A stretch of 14,920 bases of DNA from JAUIEH01 sp964483375 (GTDB taxonomy: Bacteria; Pseudomonadota; Alphaproteobacteria; Caulobacterales; Maricaulaceae), in NCBI GenBank assembly GCA_964483375.1, contig CAZABJ010000063.1, forward strand, positions 1-14,920, read 5' to 3'. Position numbers and translations under genes: made by a program. Below, piece after piece: positions 7,589-14,867 of this stretch. Below the pieces are notes generated by a model. The model saw only the letters and a program-made list of their open reading frames with translations, made no database searches and was not told the origin of the DNA. Numbering within the stretch: the first letter of the stretch is position 1; the number at the start of each line of letters is the position of its first letter.

Positions 7589-8029
7589 ATGGCCTATTGG
7601 CTTTTTAAATCTGAGGCCGACGTATGGTCTTGGGACCAGCAAGTCGCCAAAGGCGATGTCGGCGAAGAATGGGACGGCGTGCGCAATTACCAAGCGCGCA
7701 ATTTCATGCGCCAAATGAAGCGCGGCGAGCTGGGCTTTTTTTATCATTCTCGCGACGAAAAACGCATTGTCGGCGTGGTGCGCGTCATCGCCGAAGCGCA
7801 TCCGGACTCCACGGACGACACGGGGACCTGGGAGTGCGTCGACATCGCTGCGGTGACGGCCCTCGAAACGCCGGTGACGTTGGCTGAGGCGAAGGCCGAG
7901 CCGGCGCTTTCGGACATGATGCTGGTGGTCAATTCGCGGCTCTCCGTCCAGCCAGTGCGCGAGGCGGAGTGGCGTTTGCTCTGCGAGCGCGGCGGGGTCG
8001 ACGCGGCCGCCCTTGAAGCAGCGGGGTGA
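7589..8029 (+). CDS. EVE domain-containing protein
   Basis: A 146-aa protein that is essentially one EVE domain, a PUA-like fold related to ASCH and YTH domains. The N-terminus AYWLFKSEADVWSWDQ is the family's signature opening (YWLxKSEP type). WDGVRNYQARNFMRQMKRGE and LGFFYHS (residues about 29-54) supply the aromatic and basic pocket. It ends near LVVNSRLSVQPVREAEWRLL. Eukaryotic relatives include thymocyte nuclear protein 1. EVE domains are thought to read modified bases in DNA or RNA, but the ligand of the lone bacterial protein is not settled. Its stop is 4 bases before the next start, so it appears to be the first gene of the lipid A run. The ribosome site is weak (GGGG about 9 bases upstream). 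Confidence 0.9.
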   Translation: MAYWLFKSEADVWSWDQQVAKGDVGEEWDGVRNYQARNFMRQMKRGELGFFYHSRDEKRIVGVVRVIAEAHPDSTDDTGTWECVDIAAVTALETPVTLAEAKAEPALSDMMLVVNSRLSVQPVREAEWRLLCERGGVDAAALEAAG

Positions 8030-8033
8030 GCGC

Positions 8034-8831
8034 GTGAAAGCGATCCTTCGCTCTGCGCCGGTGCAGTGGACCCTTGGGGTGGTGCTGGCCGGCTACATGT
8101 CGCTGGTGAAAAACACGACGCGCTGGCGGGTGATCGGGCGTGAGAACATCGAACCCGTATGGGCCTCGGGCCGCGGCGTGGTGGGCTGCGTTTGGCACGC
8201 CCGCGTCTTGATGACCATTGCGGGATGGCCGAAAGACGTACAGCCGCCGACCATCATGATTTCGCGCTCGCCCGACGGGGAGTTCGTCGCTCGTGCGGCC
8301 AAGACGCTCAATGTCGGCGTCATTCGCGGCTCCTCCCGCAATGAAAAGAAAACGAAACAAAAAGGCGGCGTCGCCGCGGCGTTGTCTGCGGACGACCATC
8401 TGAAGGCGGGCGGTTGTTTGGCCATTACGCCCGACGGCCCCCGCGGCCCTCGCATGCGCGCGAAAGTCGGTCCGGTGAAACTGGCCCGGAACGCGCAAGT
8501 TCCCCTCATCGCATTTGCCTGGTCGACGCGTTGGCGGGTCGTGTTCAAGTCCTGGGATCGGTTCGTTCTTCCCCTGCCCTTCGGGCGCGGGGTGATCGTC
8601 TGGGAGGGTCCGGCCGATCCCCCGCCCCCAGGCGCGTCAGAGCGCGACGTTGAGACGGTCCGCGCACGTTTGGAAACGATGCTCATCAGCGCGAACCAAC
8701 GCGCCGACGCTGAGGCGGGCGTAGCCGTCATCGAGCCTGCGCCGGCCCCGCGCTCGCGCGCCGCGCAGCCCGACCCCCTCGCCGCCTCCTCCGCCCCGGC
8801 CGGCGGGGACCCTGCGCCTGAGCAAGCGTGA
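8034..8831 (+). CDS. DUF374 lysophospholipid acyltransferase-like protein
   Basis: A 265-aa member of the DUF374 branch of the acyltransferase superfamily, expected at the cytoplasmic face of the inner membrane. CVWHARVLM (residues 52-60) holds the conserved histidine. The usual acidic residue four positions further on is absent, as I recall is common in DUF374. Further family blocks are ISRSPDGEFVARAAKTL (76-92), GVIRGSSR (95-102) and ITPDGPRGPR (131-140). A hydrophobic N-terminus (residues 8-25) could anchor it. The last 40 or so residues are an Ala/Pro-rich tail with no family match. The GTG at 8034 was chosen because GGGG lies 7 bases upstream and the family starts near there; an in-frame TTG at 8013 would overlap the EVE gene. 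Placement just before waaA suggests lipid A or envelope work; the acylated substrate is unknown. Confidence 0.87.
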   Translation: MKAILRSAPVQWTLGVVLAGYMSLVKNTTRWRVIGRENIEPVWASGRGVVGCVWHARVLMTIAGWPKDVQPPTIMISRSPDGEFVARAAKTLNVGVIRGSSRNEKKTKQKGGVAAALSADDHLKAGGCLAITPDGPRGPRMRAKVGPVKLARNAQVPLIAFAWSTRWRVVFKSWDRFVLPLPFGRGVIVWEGPADPPPPGASERDVETVRARLETMLISANQRADAEAGVAVIEPAPAPRSRAAQPDPLAASSAPAGGDPAPEQA

Positions 8832-8835
8832 CGCG

Positions 8836-10122
8836 ATGGCCCCCTTGAGCCTCACGCTCTATCGCGCCGCGACCCAAGCGCTGGGACCGCTCGCGGGACC
8901 AATGCTGCGCGCTCGGGTCCGCCGCGGCAAGGAAGACCCCGACCGCCTCGCCGAACGGTTTGCGCGCGCCACCCCGCGCAGACCGGCCGACGAGCTGATT
9001 TGGATCCACGCCGCCAGCGTTGGCGAGTCCTTGATGATGCTGCCGCTCCTGGATGCGCTGCTGGCGGAGCGCCCGGGTTGGGGAGCGGTCGTCACCACCA
9101 ATACCCGCACGTCCGCAAGCTTGCTCGCAGAACGATTGCCCGCCCGCGCGGTGCATCAATACGCCCCCATCGACCGGGCCGACGTCGCCAAACGCTTCCT
9201 GGCTTGGTGGCGACCGCGCTTGGGCGTTTTCGCAGAGTCCGAGGTCTGGCCGAACCTCATCTTGGCGGCTGAAGCCGCTGAGGCGCCCCTGGCGCTCGTC
9301 AATGCCCGGATGACGGAGAAGTCGCTCAAAGGTTGGTCGCGCGCGCCGGGAGCGGCGAAGCGCGTTTTCGGCGCCTTCGCCAGCATCTCAGCCGCCGACC
9401 AACGAACCGCGGACGGGCTCTCCTCGCTCCTGAACCGCACCGTGCCGCTCGCGGGCAATCTGAAGCACGCGGTCGCCGCCCCGCCCGCCGACGCCGAGAC
9501 GCTCGCGCGCCTGCGCGCGATCTTTGGCGAGCGACCGGTTTGGCTCGCCGCTTCAACCCATCCTGGCGAGGAGCAAATCGCCTTAGAAGCGCATCGGCTG
9601 CTCCGCGCCCAAGGCCAGGATTGGCTCTTGCTGCTCGTCCCGCGCCATCCCGAGCGTGGCCCCGACGCGGCCGCGCTCGCCGAGGAAGCGGGGTTCCCCT
9701 CGCTCCGCCGCGCCGCCGGCGCCGAGCCTGAGGCTTGGGCGAGCGTCTATGTCGCCGACACGCTGGGCGAGTTGGGGCTGTGGTTTCGGCTCTGCCGCGC
9801 CGCACTGATCGGCGGATCGCTGGTCCCGGACATCGGCGGGCATAATCCTTTTGAGCCCGCGCTTTTGGGCGCGCCTATCATCACCGGCCCCTTCACCCAT
9901 AACTTCGAAGACCTTTTTGCAGAGCTCATCGCCGTTGGCGGCGCCGCGCTTGCAGAGACCCCGGACCAAATCGCCGCCGAGGTCGCCGCTCTGACCCCGT
10001 CGGTTCGCAAGACCCGGGTCGCCGCGGCCGCCGCAGTGGCTCGTCACGGCGACTCCGTATTAGAAAAGGTCATGATGGGTCTGCGTCCGTTGCTTCCGGA
10101 GGCCGCCGATGCGCGCGCCTGA
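8836..10122 (+). CDS. waaA: 3-deoxy-D-manno-octulosonic acid (Kdo) transferase
   Basis: Transfers Kdo from CMP-Kdo onto lipid IVA at the inner membrane, the first step of the LPS core. At 428 aa it has the normal length of WaaA/KdtA. Residues 31-41 (GKEDPDRLAER) and HAASVGE at 58-64, whose Glu is the expected catalytic base, mark the N-terminal Rossmann half. ESEVWPN (134-140) and NARMTEKS follow. The C-terminal GT-B half shows STHPGEE (240-246), PRHPER (269-274), YVADTLGELGLWF (305-317) and GGSLVPDIGGHNPFEPA (326-342), the CMP-Kdo site of the family. The N-terminal 20 residues are a weak membrane anchor. Mono- or bifunctional transfer cannot be decided here. It is 4 bases after the DUF374 gene and overlaps lpxK by 14 bases. 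Confidence 0.96.
   Translation: MAPLSLTLYRAATQALGPLAGPMLRARVRRGKEDPDRLAERFARATPRRPADELIWIHAASVGESLMMLPLLDALLAERPGWGAVVTTNTRTSASLLAERLPARAVHQYAPIDRADVAKRFLAWWRPRLGVFAESEVWPNLILAAEAAEAPLALVNARMTEKSLKGWSRAPGAAKRVFGAFASISAADQRTADGLSSLLNRTVPLAGNLKHAVAAPPADAETLARLRAIFGERPVWLAASTHPGEEQIALEAHRLLRAQGQDWLLLLVPRHPERGPDAAALAEEAGFPSLRRAAGAEPEAWASVYVADTLGELGLWFRLCRAALIGGSLVPDIGGHNPFEPALLGAPIITGPFTHNFEDLFAELIAVGGAALAETPDQIAAEVAALTPSVRKTRVAAAAAVARHGDSVLEKVMMGLRPLLPEAADARA
10098..10102 (+). promoter_or_regulatory. Ribosome binding site of lpxK inside waaA
   Basis: GGAGG lies 6 bases before the ATG at 10109, within the last codons of waaA. This strong site fixes the lpxK start and shows that the 14-base overlap is genuine. 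Confidence 0.7.
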
Positions 10123-11122
10123 GTTTTGGAACCATGCAAGCGGCCCGGACGCGGCGCCGCTGAGGCGGACCCTGTTGGAGCCGGTGAGCTGGCTGTATCA
10201 GCTCGGCGCTGGACTGAAAGCCGGCGCGGCGCGCACCTTCCGCCCCGCCGCCCCCGTCATTTGCGTCGGCAACGTCACCCTGGGCGGCACGGGCAAGACC
10301 CCCGTCACAATCGCGCTTATCGAGCGGCTGGGCCGCAGCGGGATCGCCGCTCACGCGCTCACCCGCGGCTATGGCGGACGCAAGCGCGGACCGGTGCAAG
10401 TTGACCGCGACCGCCATGACTATCGAGCGGTGGGCGATGAGGCGTTGTTGCTGGCGCGGGCTGGACCCACTTGGGTGGCCAAAAACAAAGTCGCCGGCGC
10501 CCGCAAGGCGACGCTGGAAGGCGCGGAAGCCATCGTCATGGATGACGGCTTTCAAAACCCGACCATCGCCAAAGACCTGTGCTTGGTGCTCATTGACGCG
10601 GAGTCCGGCATGGGGAATGGCCGGGTCTTCCCCGCGGGACCGCTGCGGGAAAGCGTTCAGGCGGCCTTCCGCCGCGCTGACGCAGTCATCCTTATGGGCG
10701 GCGCGAAAGACGGCGCCCCCCGGGTGGAGTCCTGGCGCACCCATTTGCCCTCCGACGTGCCCGTGATCGGGGCGTCTCTGGTGCCGCGCGGACCGATCCC
10801 AGGCGGACCTATCTTCGCCTTCGCCGGCATCGGGCGGCCGCAGAAATTCTTCGACGCCCTGGCCAAGTCCGGGGCGGAATTGAAGGCGACCGCCACGTAT
10901 CCTGATCACCACGCCTACACCAAAGCCGACCTCGACATGCTCAGGGAGGCCGCCCGCCGGCACAATGCGCTCCTGGTGACCACGGAAAAAGACATGGTGC
11001 GGCTTCCAAAGGACATGCGCCGCATCATTCACGCCTGGCCCGTCGCCGCGCGCTTTGACGATGAGAAGACGCTTGACGGGCTGGTCGAACGCGCTCTCGA
11101 CCGCGCCGCGGCGCGGCGTTAG
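10109..11122 (+). CDS. lpxK: Tetraacyldisaccharide 4'-kinase
   Basis: Phosphorylates the 4' position of the tetraacyldisaccharide to give lipid IVA, at the inner-membrane cytoplasmic face. The 337-aa protein has the family's typical length. The family opening APEFW (3-7) is followed by a membrane-associating segment (22-40). Walker A lies at GNVTLGGTGKTP (54-65). TRGYGG (85-90), VGDEALLLA (108-116) and DDGFQNP (145-151) are conserved LpxK blocks, the last holding the Walker B-like aspartates. FAGIGRPQKFFDAL and TTEKDMVRLP mark the C-terminal part. Its product is the substrate of the upstream waaA enzyme, so the two adjacent genes serve consecutive steps. It is followed after 10 bases by the acyltransferase gene. 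Confidence 0.96.
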   Translation: MRAPEFWNHASGPDAAPLRRTLLEPVSWLYQLGAGLKAGAARTFRPAAPVICVGNVTLGGTGKTPVTIALIERLGRSGIAAHALTRGYGGRKRGPVQVDRDRHDYRAVGDEALLLARAGPTWVAKNKVAGARKATLEGAEAIVMDDGFQNPTIAKDLCLVLIDAESGMGNGRVFPAGPLRESVQAAFRRADAVILMGGAKDGAPRVESWRTHLPSDVPVIGASLVPRGPIPGGPIFAFAGIGRPQKFFDALAKSGAELKATATYPDHHAYTKADLDMLREAARRHNALLVTTEKDMVRLPKDMRRIIHAWPVAARFDDEKTLDGLVERALDRAAARR

Positions 11123-11132
11123 ACCTAAACCC

Positions 11133-12161
11133 ATGGCAGTCGACCAAAATCGCGGATTTGGAGCGCGGATGACCGCGCTCGCCTATGACGCTTATTTCGG
11201 GCTGTTTCGGCTGATGCCCATCAGCACGGCCTCGGCCGTCGGCGGATGGTTGTTCCGCACCATCGGCTCGGTGATGCCGGTGAACAAAGTCGCCCGCCGC
11301 AACATCCAAATCGTGTTCCCAAACGCGTCGCGAGACCAAGAGCGCGAGATCATTCGCGGCATGTGGGACAATCTGGGCCGGCTGGTGGGCGAGTTCCCGC
11401 ATCTGCCCGAATTGGTGACTTTCGGGCCCGAAGGCCGGGTGGAGGTGGAAGGCGCGGAACGCTTTGAGGAGGCGAAGCGCAACGGCGCGGCGGTGTTCGT
11501 GAGCGGCCATCTCGCCAATTGGGAGATCATGGCCTCGGTCATCGTGCGTCACGGCGTGTCCTGCCATGTCACGTACCGCCAAATGAACAACGGCTTTATG
11601 GACGACCGCATCGCCGCACTGCGCAGCGCTTATGGCGTGAAAATGATGGCTGCGAAGGGCAAAACCGGCGGCATCAGCTTGATGCGCGCGCTCGCCAAGG
11701 GCGAGACGGTCGCGATCATGAACGACCAAAAGTATAATGAAGGCGTGGCGAGCTCGTTTTTCGGGACCGAAGTCATGACGGCGGACGGCGCCTCCCGCCT
11801 CGCCCGCCGCTTCGACTGCCCCATCGTGCCCATGTCCATCGAGCGTCTGCCCAAGGCGCGGTTCAAAGTCCGCGTGCACGAACCCATCACCGTCCGCCAG
11901 GATGTTGAGGAGGCCGTGGCGATCCGCGATGCGGTGGAGCGCATTAATCGCTTTATTGAAGAGCGGGTCGCGGCGGCGCCGGAACAGTGGTTCTGGGTGC
12001 ACCGCCGCTGGGCGAAAGCGATTTACAGGGGCGAAGACCCCACCCCGCGTCAGCCGTTCTCCGCACCGCCTTCGGAAACCGCGTCCGAGGCCCCTTCATC
12101 GTCTTCAGCCGACGCCACGGCCAGCGGCTCGAGCGCCAGCGCCACCGCAGGGTCGATGTAA
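11133..12161 (+). CDS. Lipid A (Kdo-lipid IVA) acyltransferase, LpxL/HtrB family
   Basis: Adds a secondary acyl chain to lipid A from acyl-ACP at the inner membrane. At 342 aa it belongs to the LpxL/LpxM family. VSGHLANWE (123-131) is the HX4E catalytic motif, His126 and Glu131. RRNIQIVFPN (55-64), YRQMNN, and AIMNDQKYNEG (194-204) are family blocks, as is QWFWVHRRWAKA (285-296), where most members end. Here about 45 Ser/Ala/Pro-rich residues follow, and their codons overlap the convergent peptidase gene by 112 bases. The start at 11133 comes 10 bases after lpxK without a clear ribosome site. ATG 11169 has GGAG 5 bases upstream and would remove 12 residues; either is possible. Which secondary position it acylates cannot be told. 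Confidence 0.9.
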   Translation: MAVDQNRGFGARMTALAYDAYFGLFRLMPISTASAVGGWLFRTIGSVMPVNKVARRNIQIVFPNASRDQEREIIRGMWDNLGRLVGEFPHLPELVTFGPEGRVEVEGAERFEEAKRNGAAVFVSGHLANWEIMASVIVRHGVSCHVTYRQMNNGFMDDRIAALRSAYGVKMMAAKGKTGGISLMRALAKGETVAIMNDQKYNEGVASSFFGTEVMTADGASRLARRFDCPIVPMSIERLPKARFKVRVHEPITVRQDVEEAVAIRDAVERINRFIEERVAAAPEQWFWVHRRWAKAIYRGEDPTPRQPFSAPPSETASEAPSSSSADATASGSSASATAGSM

Positions 12162-13012
12162 AACAGGTCCCGATATTTGAGGCCCCAATGCAGATGCGGA
12201 CCGGTGGAGCGGCCCGTGTTGCCGACCGCGCCGATTTGCTCGCCTTGTTCCACGAACTGACCGGCTTCGACGTCGACTGCGCTGAGGTGCATGAACACGC
12301 TCACAAGCCCGTCGCCATGGTCGAGGAATATCGTGCCGCCCTCAAAAAAGAGGTCTGGATCCGCCAAGGTGACCGTGCCCGCCGCCGGCGCGACGATCGG
12401 TGCGCCGACGAAATCCGCCGGCGCCGTCCCCTCCGGCGCAGCGATATCAATACCCCAATGCACCCGCGGCCGGCTTTCATCGCCATTGAGAATGCGCGCC
12501 GAGCCGTAAACGCCGGACCGACGCCCCTCAACCGGCACGATGAACCCGCCCAGCCAATGGTCGCCGGAAATCACCGTGTCGAACGCTTCGCGCTTCAGCG
12601 CGGTGGATCGGCGAATATGGGCGAGTTCTTCCTCGGTGTAGCTGGGGGAAGCGCGCGTGACGTTCTCCAACCGACTGATGGGGTAGTCCCGCGCCGGGAT
12701 TTCATAGGTCAGCGGGTCAGAGGCCGCGAGATCGCCCACAGGCTCTGCGCGCAACGTGACTTCGCCCAGGGCCTCGCGTCGAAAGGCGACCATCACGTAG
12801 CCGTCCTCATTCGCCCAGTGCGTGGTCGCACTGTCGCCGGCAGACACCGTCACGCCCCCGCCCGGCGCGGTCTGGCAAATCAACAGACCGCCTTGCACCG
12901 CGGAGCCCGCCGGACAGGCGAAGGGCACTTGTCCTGGGGCTTCGGCGTCTTGCGCGCCGGCCACACAGGCGCTTGCGGCAATCGCAGCGAACGCTGTCAA
13001 AGCTCGGATCAT
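12050..13012 (-). CDS. Secreted M23 family metallopeptidase (LytM-like)
   Basis: Exported zinc endopeptidase-like protein of 320 aa acting on peptidoglycan cross-links or their control. The N-terminus (MIRALTAFAAIAASACVAGA) is a signal peptide. It could end at VAGA-Q by signal peptidase I, or Cys16 in ASAC could be a weak lipobox cysteine. The catalytic domain is about residues 150-292: VHWGIDIAAPEGT gives His185 and Asp189, FMHLS gives His242, and GPHLHWGL gives His273 and His275, so the active set is complete. The 120 residues before it match no family I know and hold Cys33 and Cys46, a possible disulfide pair. The acidic Ala/Glu/Gly tail (about 295-320) lies in the overlap with the lipid A acyltransferase gene. 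GAGGAG 8 bases upstream supports the start, which overlaps the DUF2093 stop as ATGA. Confidence 0.92.
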   Translation of the reverse strand: MIRALTAFAAIAASACVAGAQDAEAPGQVPFACPAGSAVQGGLLICQTAPGGGVTVSAGDSATTHWANEDGYVMVAFRREALGEVTLRAEPVGDLAASDPLTYEIPARDYPISRLENVTRASPSYTEEELAHIRRSTALKREAFDTVISGDHWLGGFIVPVEGRRSGVYGSARILNGDESRPRVHWGIDIAAPEGTAPADFVGAPIVAPAAGTVTLADPDLFFEGGTIFLDHGDGLVSVFMHLSAVDVEAGQFVEQGEQIGAVGNTGRSTGPHLHWGLKYRDLFYIDPAVALALEPLAVASAEDDEGASDAVSEGGAENG

Positions 13013-13227
13013 TCTCCGCTCTCCTCATTCAACTGACGCCAGCGGATCAAGGCCGCCTCCGCGTCGGCATAGGCTTCTTGCAGCTCGTGATTCCAATATT
13101 TGAGCCGTGCGATCGGAATGTGGCGGCCGGTGACGGCGCAGCGCACATACGCGCCCGGGCGCAGGATGGTGAAATCATGCGGGGCGAAGTGAAGGCGCGC
13201 CTCAATACCGGACATGCTCGAACTCAT
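13009..13227 (-). CDS. DUF2093 family protein
   Basis: Small soluble protein of 72 aa, function unknown. LRPGAYVRCAVTGRHIPI (residues 22-39) and LKYWNHELQEAYADAEAAL (42-60) are the conserved core of DUF2093, a family I know only from alphaproteobacteria. A single Cys30 and two His residues do not make an evident metal site. GGAG lies 5 bases before the ATG at 13227; the in-frame ATG at 13215 is less favoured. It sits 36 bases after xseA and overlaps the M23 gene by 4 bases, so the three are probably one transcript. The xseA/DUF2093 pairing is, from memory, common in this class. Confidence 0.88.
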   Translation of the reverse strand: MSSSMSGIEARLHFAPHDFTILRPGAYVRCAVTGRHIPIARLKYWNHELQEAYADAEAALIRWRQLNEESGE

Positions 13228-13263
13228 GGTCGCTCCAAAACCGGGACTGTCATCTGCGGCACT

Positions 13264-14814
13264 CTAGAACAAAGCGCCTTGGTCGTCGGCGCCGGAGCGC
13301 TTCTTGCGTTTTGGCTTAATCGCCGCGCCGTCGACAGCCGCCTCCCGCGCGCCGTCCGAGAATTCCAGCCGGACGCGCTCTCCCGGCTTTAGCGCGTCGG
13401 CGGAGCGGACGATGTCGCCCTCCTCCCGCCGCACCAAGGCGTAGCCGCGCGATAAGACGGCTCTCGGGTTGAGCGCCTCCAGCCGCGCGGCCGCAGAGCG
13501 TATGGCGGCGGCCTGCTCGCGCAGGTTCCGCGAGGCCGCCGCCCGCGCCCGCGCCAGGGTCTCTTCAAGCCGAGCGGTCGCTTTCCTCAGCGGCCCGTCC
13601 AACGCGCGCGCCGCCAGGCGCCCGCCCGCCGCGTGCAGCGTCTTAGACAAACCGGTCAGGCTTCGCGACTGCGCGCTGGACAAGCGCGCGGACAAGTCAG
13701 CCAAGCTCTGAGCCCGCACGGCGAGGTCCCGCGACAACGCCTCGGGCCGCAACAGCGCCGCGGAACGCTGGAACCGGATGGCGGCGGCGTCCGAGCGGGC
13801 TTTGAGCCCCGTCCGAAGGCGTTCGCCAGCGCGATCCAACCGCTCCGTGGGCGGACCAGTGAGCGCGTCAGCCCGCGGCAGGGCTCGGGCCGCCGAAGCG
13901 AAAGCGGCCGAAGACGTCTGAACGATCCCGGTCGCCGCGCGGGTCATTCTCAGCGCAGCCGCGGCCACGCGCTCAGCGCAGTCCGCGCGCGTGGGCGTGG
14001 TGACGAGTTCCGCAGCGCCGGTCGGGGTGGGCGCGCGCTTGTCTGCGGCGTAGTCGATCAGCGTGACGTCGGTTTCATGACCGACCGCGGAGATCAACGG
14101 GACGCCGCTGCCGGCGGCGGCGCGCACCACCACCTCTTCGTTGAACGGCCAGAGGTCTTCGATAGACCCGCCGCCGCGGGCGACAATGAGCACGTCGGGC
14201 CGAGGAACCGCGCCGGTTCCATCGAGCTGATTGAAGCCGACGATGCCGGCGGCGACCTGTGCGGCGGCCTCCTGGCCTTGCACGAGCGCCGGCCAAACCA
14301 GCACCCGGCGCGGAAACCGCTCACCGATGCGATGCAGAATGTCGCGAATGACCGCGCCGGTGGGCGAGGTGACGACGCCGACCACCTCGGGGAATTGCGG
14401 CAAGGGGCGCTTGCGGGCGGGGTCGAACAGGCCCTCGGCGGCCAGCTCCTTTTTGCGTTTCTCCAACAGCGCCATCAGCGCGCCGACCCCGGCCGGGGCC
14501 ATGCGCTCGATGATGAGCTGATACTGCGAACGCCCCGGATAGGTGGAGAGCTTGCCCTCGCACACCACTTCGAGCCCCTCTTCGGGGCGGAAATCCAGCC
14601 GCCCCGCGGAGCCCTTCCACATCACCGAGGCGATAACGGCTTTGTCGTCTTTGAGGTCGGCGTAGAGATGGCCGGATTTCGCCAGCGTCACCCGTCCCAG
14701 CTCGCCGCGCACGCGCACGAAGCCATAGGCGTCCTCCACCGTGCGTTTAAGCGCCAGCGCCAGCTCGGAGACGGCGTATTCGGGAATGTTCTGCAGTCGC
14801 GCGGGTTCAGCCAT
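13264..14814 (-). CDS. xseA: Exodeoxyribonuclease VII large subunit
   Basis: Catalytic subunit of exonuclease VII, which degrades single-stranded DNA from both ends with several small XseB subunits; xseB is not in this window. The 516-aa protein has an N-terminal OB domain (about 10-108; PEYAVSELALALKRTVEDAY at 11-30, then VRVRGELG). The catalytic domain holds VVTSPTGAVIRDILHRI (147-163), ARGGGSIEDLWPFNEE (212-227) and AVGHETDVTLIDYAADKRAP (243-262). A long Ala/Arg/Leu-rich coiled-coil segment runs about 275-450, where XseB binds in the known enzyme. The last conserved block is LNPRAVLSRGYAL. A basic linker (KPKRKKR) leads to the extreme C-terminus DDQGALF. The start fits the family length but has no evident ribosome site. 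Confidence 0.96.
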   Translation of the reverse strand: MAEPARLQNIPEYAVSELALALKRTVEDAYGFVRVRGELGRVTLAKSGHLYADLKDDKAVIASVMWKGSAGRLDFRPEEGLEVVCEGKLSTYPGRSQYQLIIERMAPAGVGALMALLEKRKKELAAEGLFDPARKRPLPQFPEVVGVVTSPTGAVIRDILHRIGERFPRRVLVWPALVQGQEAAAQVAAGIVGFNQLDGTGAVPRPDVLIVARGGGSIEDLWPFNEEVVVRAAAGSGVPLISAVGHETDVTLIDYAADKRAPTPTGAAELVTTPTRADCAERVAAAALRMTRAATGIVQTSSAAFASAARALPRADALTGPPTERLDRAGERLRTGLKARSDAAAIRFQRSAALLRPEALSRDLAVRAQSLADLSARLSSAQSRSLTGLSKTLHAAGGRLAARALDGPLRKATARLEETLARARAAASRNLREQAAAIRSAAARLEALNPRAVLSRGYALVRREEGDIVRSADALKPGERVRLEFSDGAREAAVDGAAIKPKRKKRSGADDQGALF

Positions 14815-14867
14815 ACAGGCAGGCTAACGGAGTCGCGGCGGGGGGATAAGGGGGCGGGTCCAGTCGC

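Noticed and set aside
10070..11134. 354-codon minus-strand open frame opposite lpxK
   Set aside because: lpxK motifs cover the whole stretch on the plus strand; the antisense translation has no recognisable domain.
11025..12002. 325-codon minus-strand open frame opposite the lipid A acyltransferase
   Set aside because: His/Arg/Ala-rich shadow of a well-supported gene; no ribosome site or motif.
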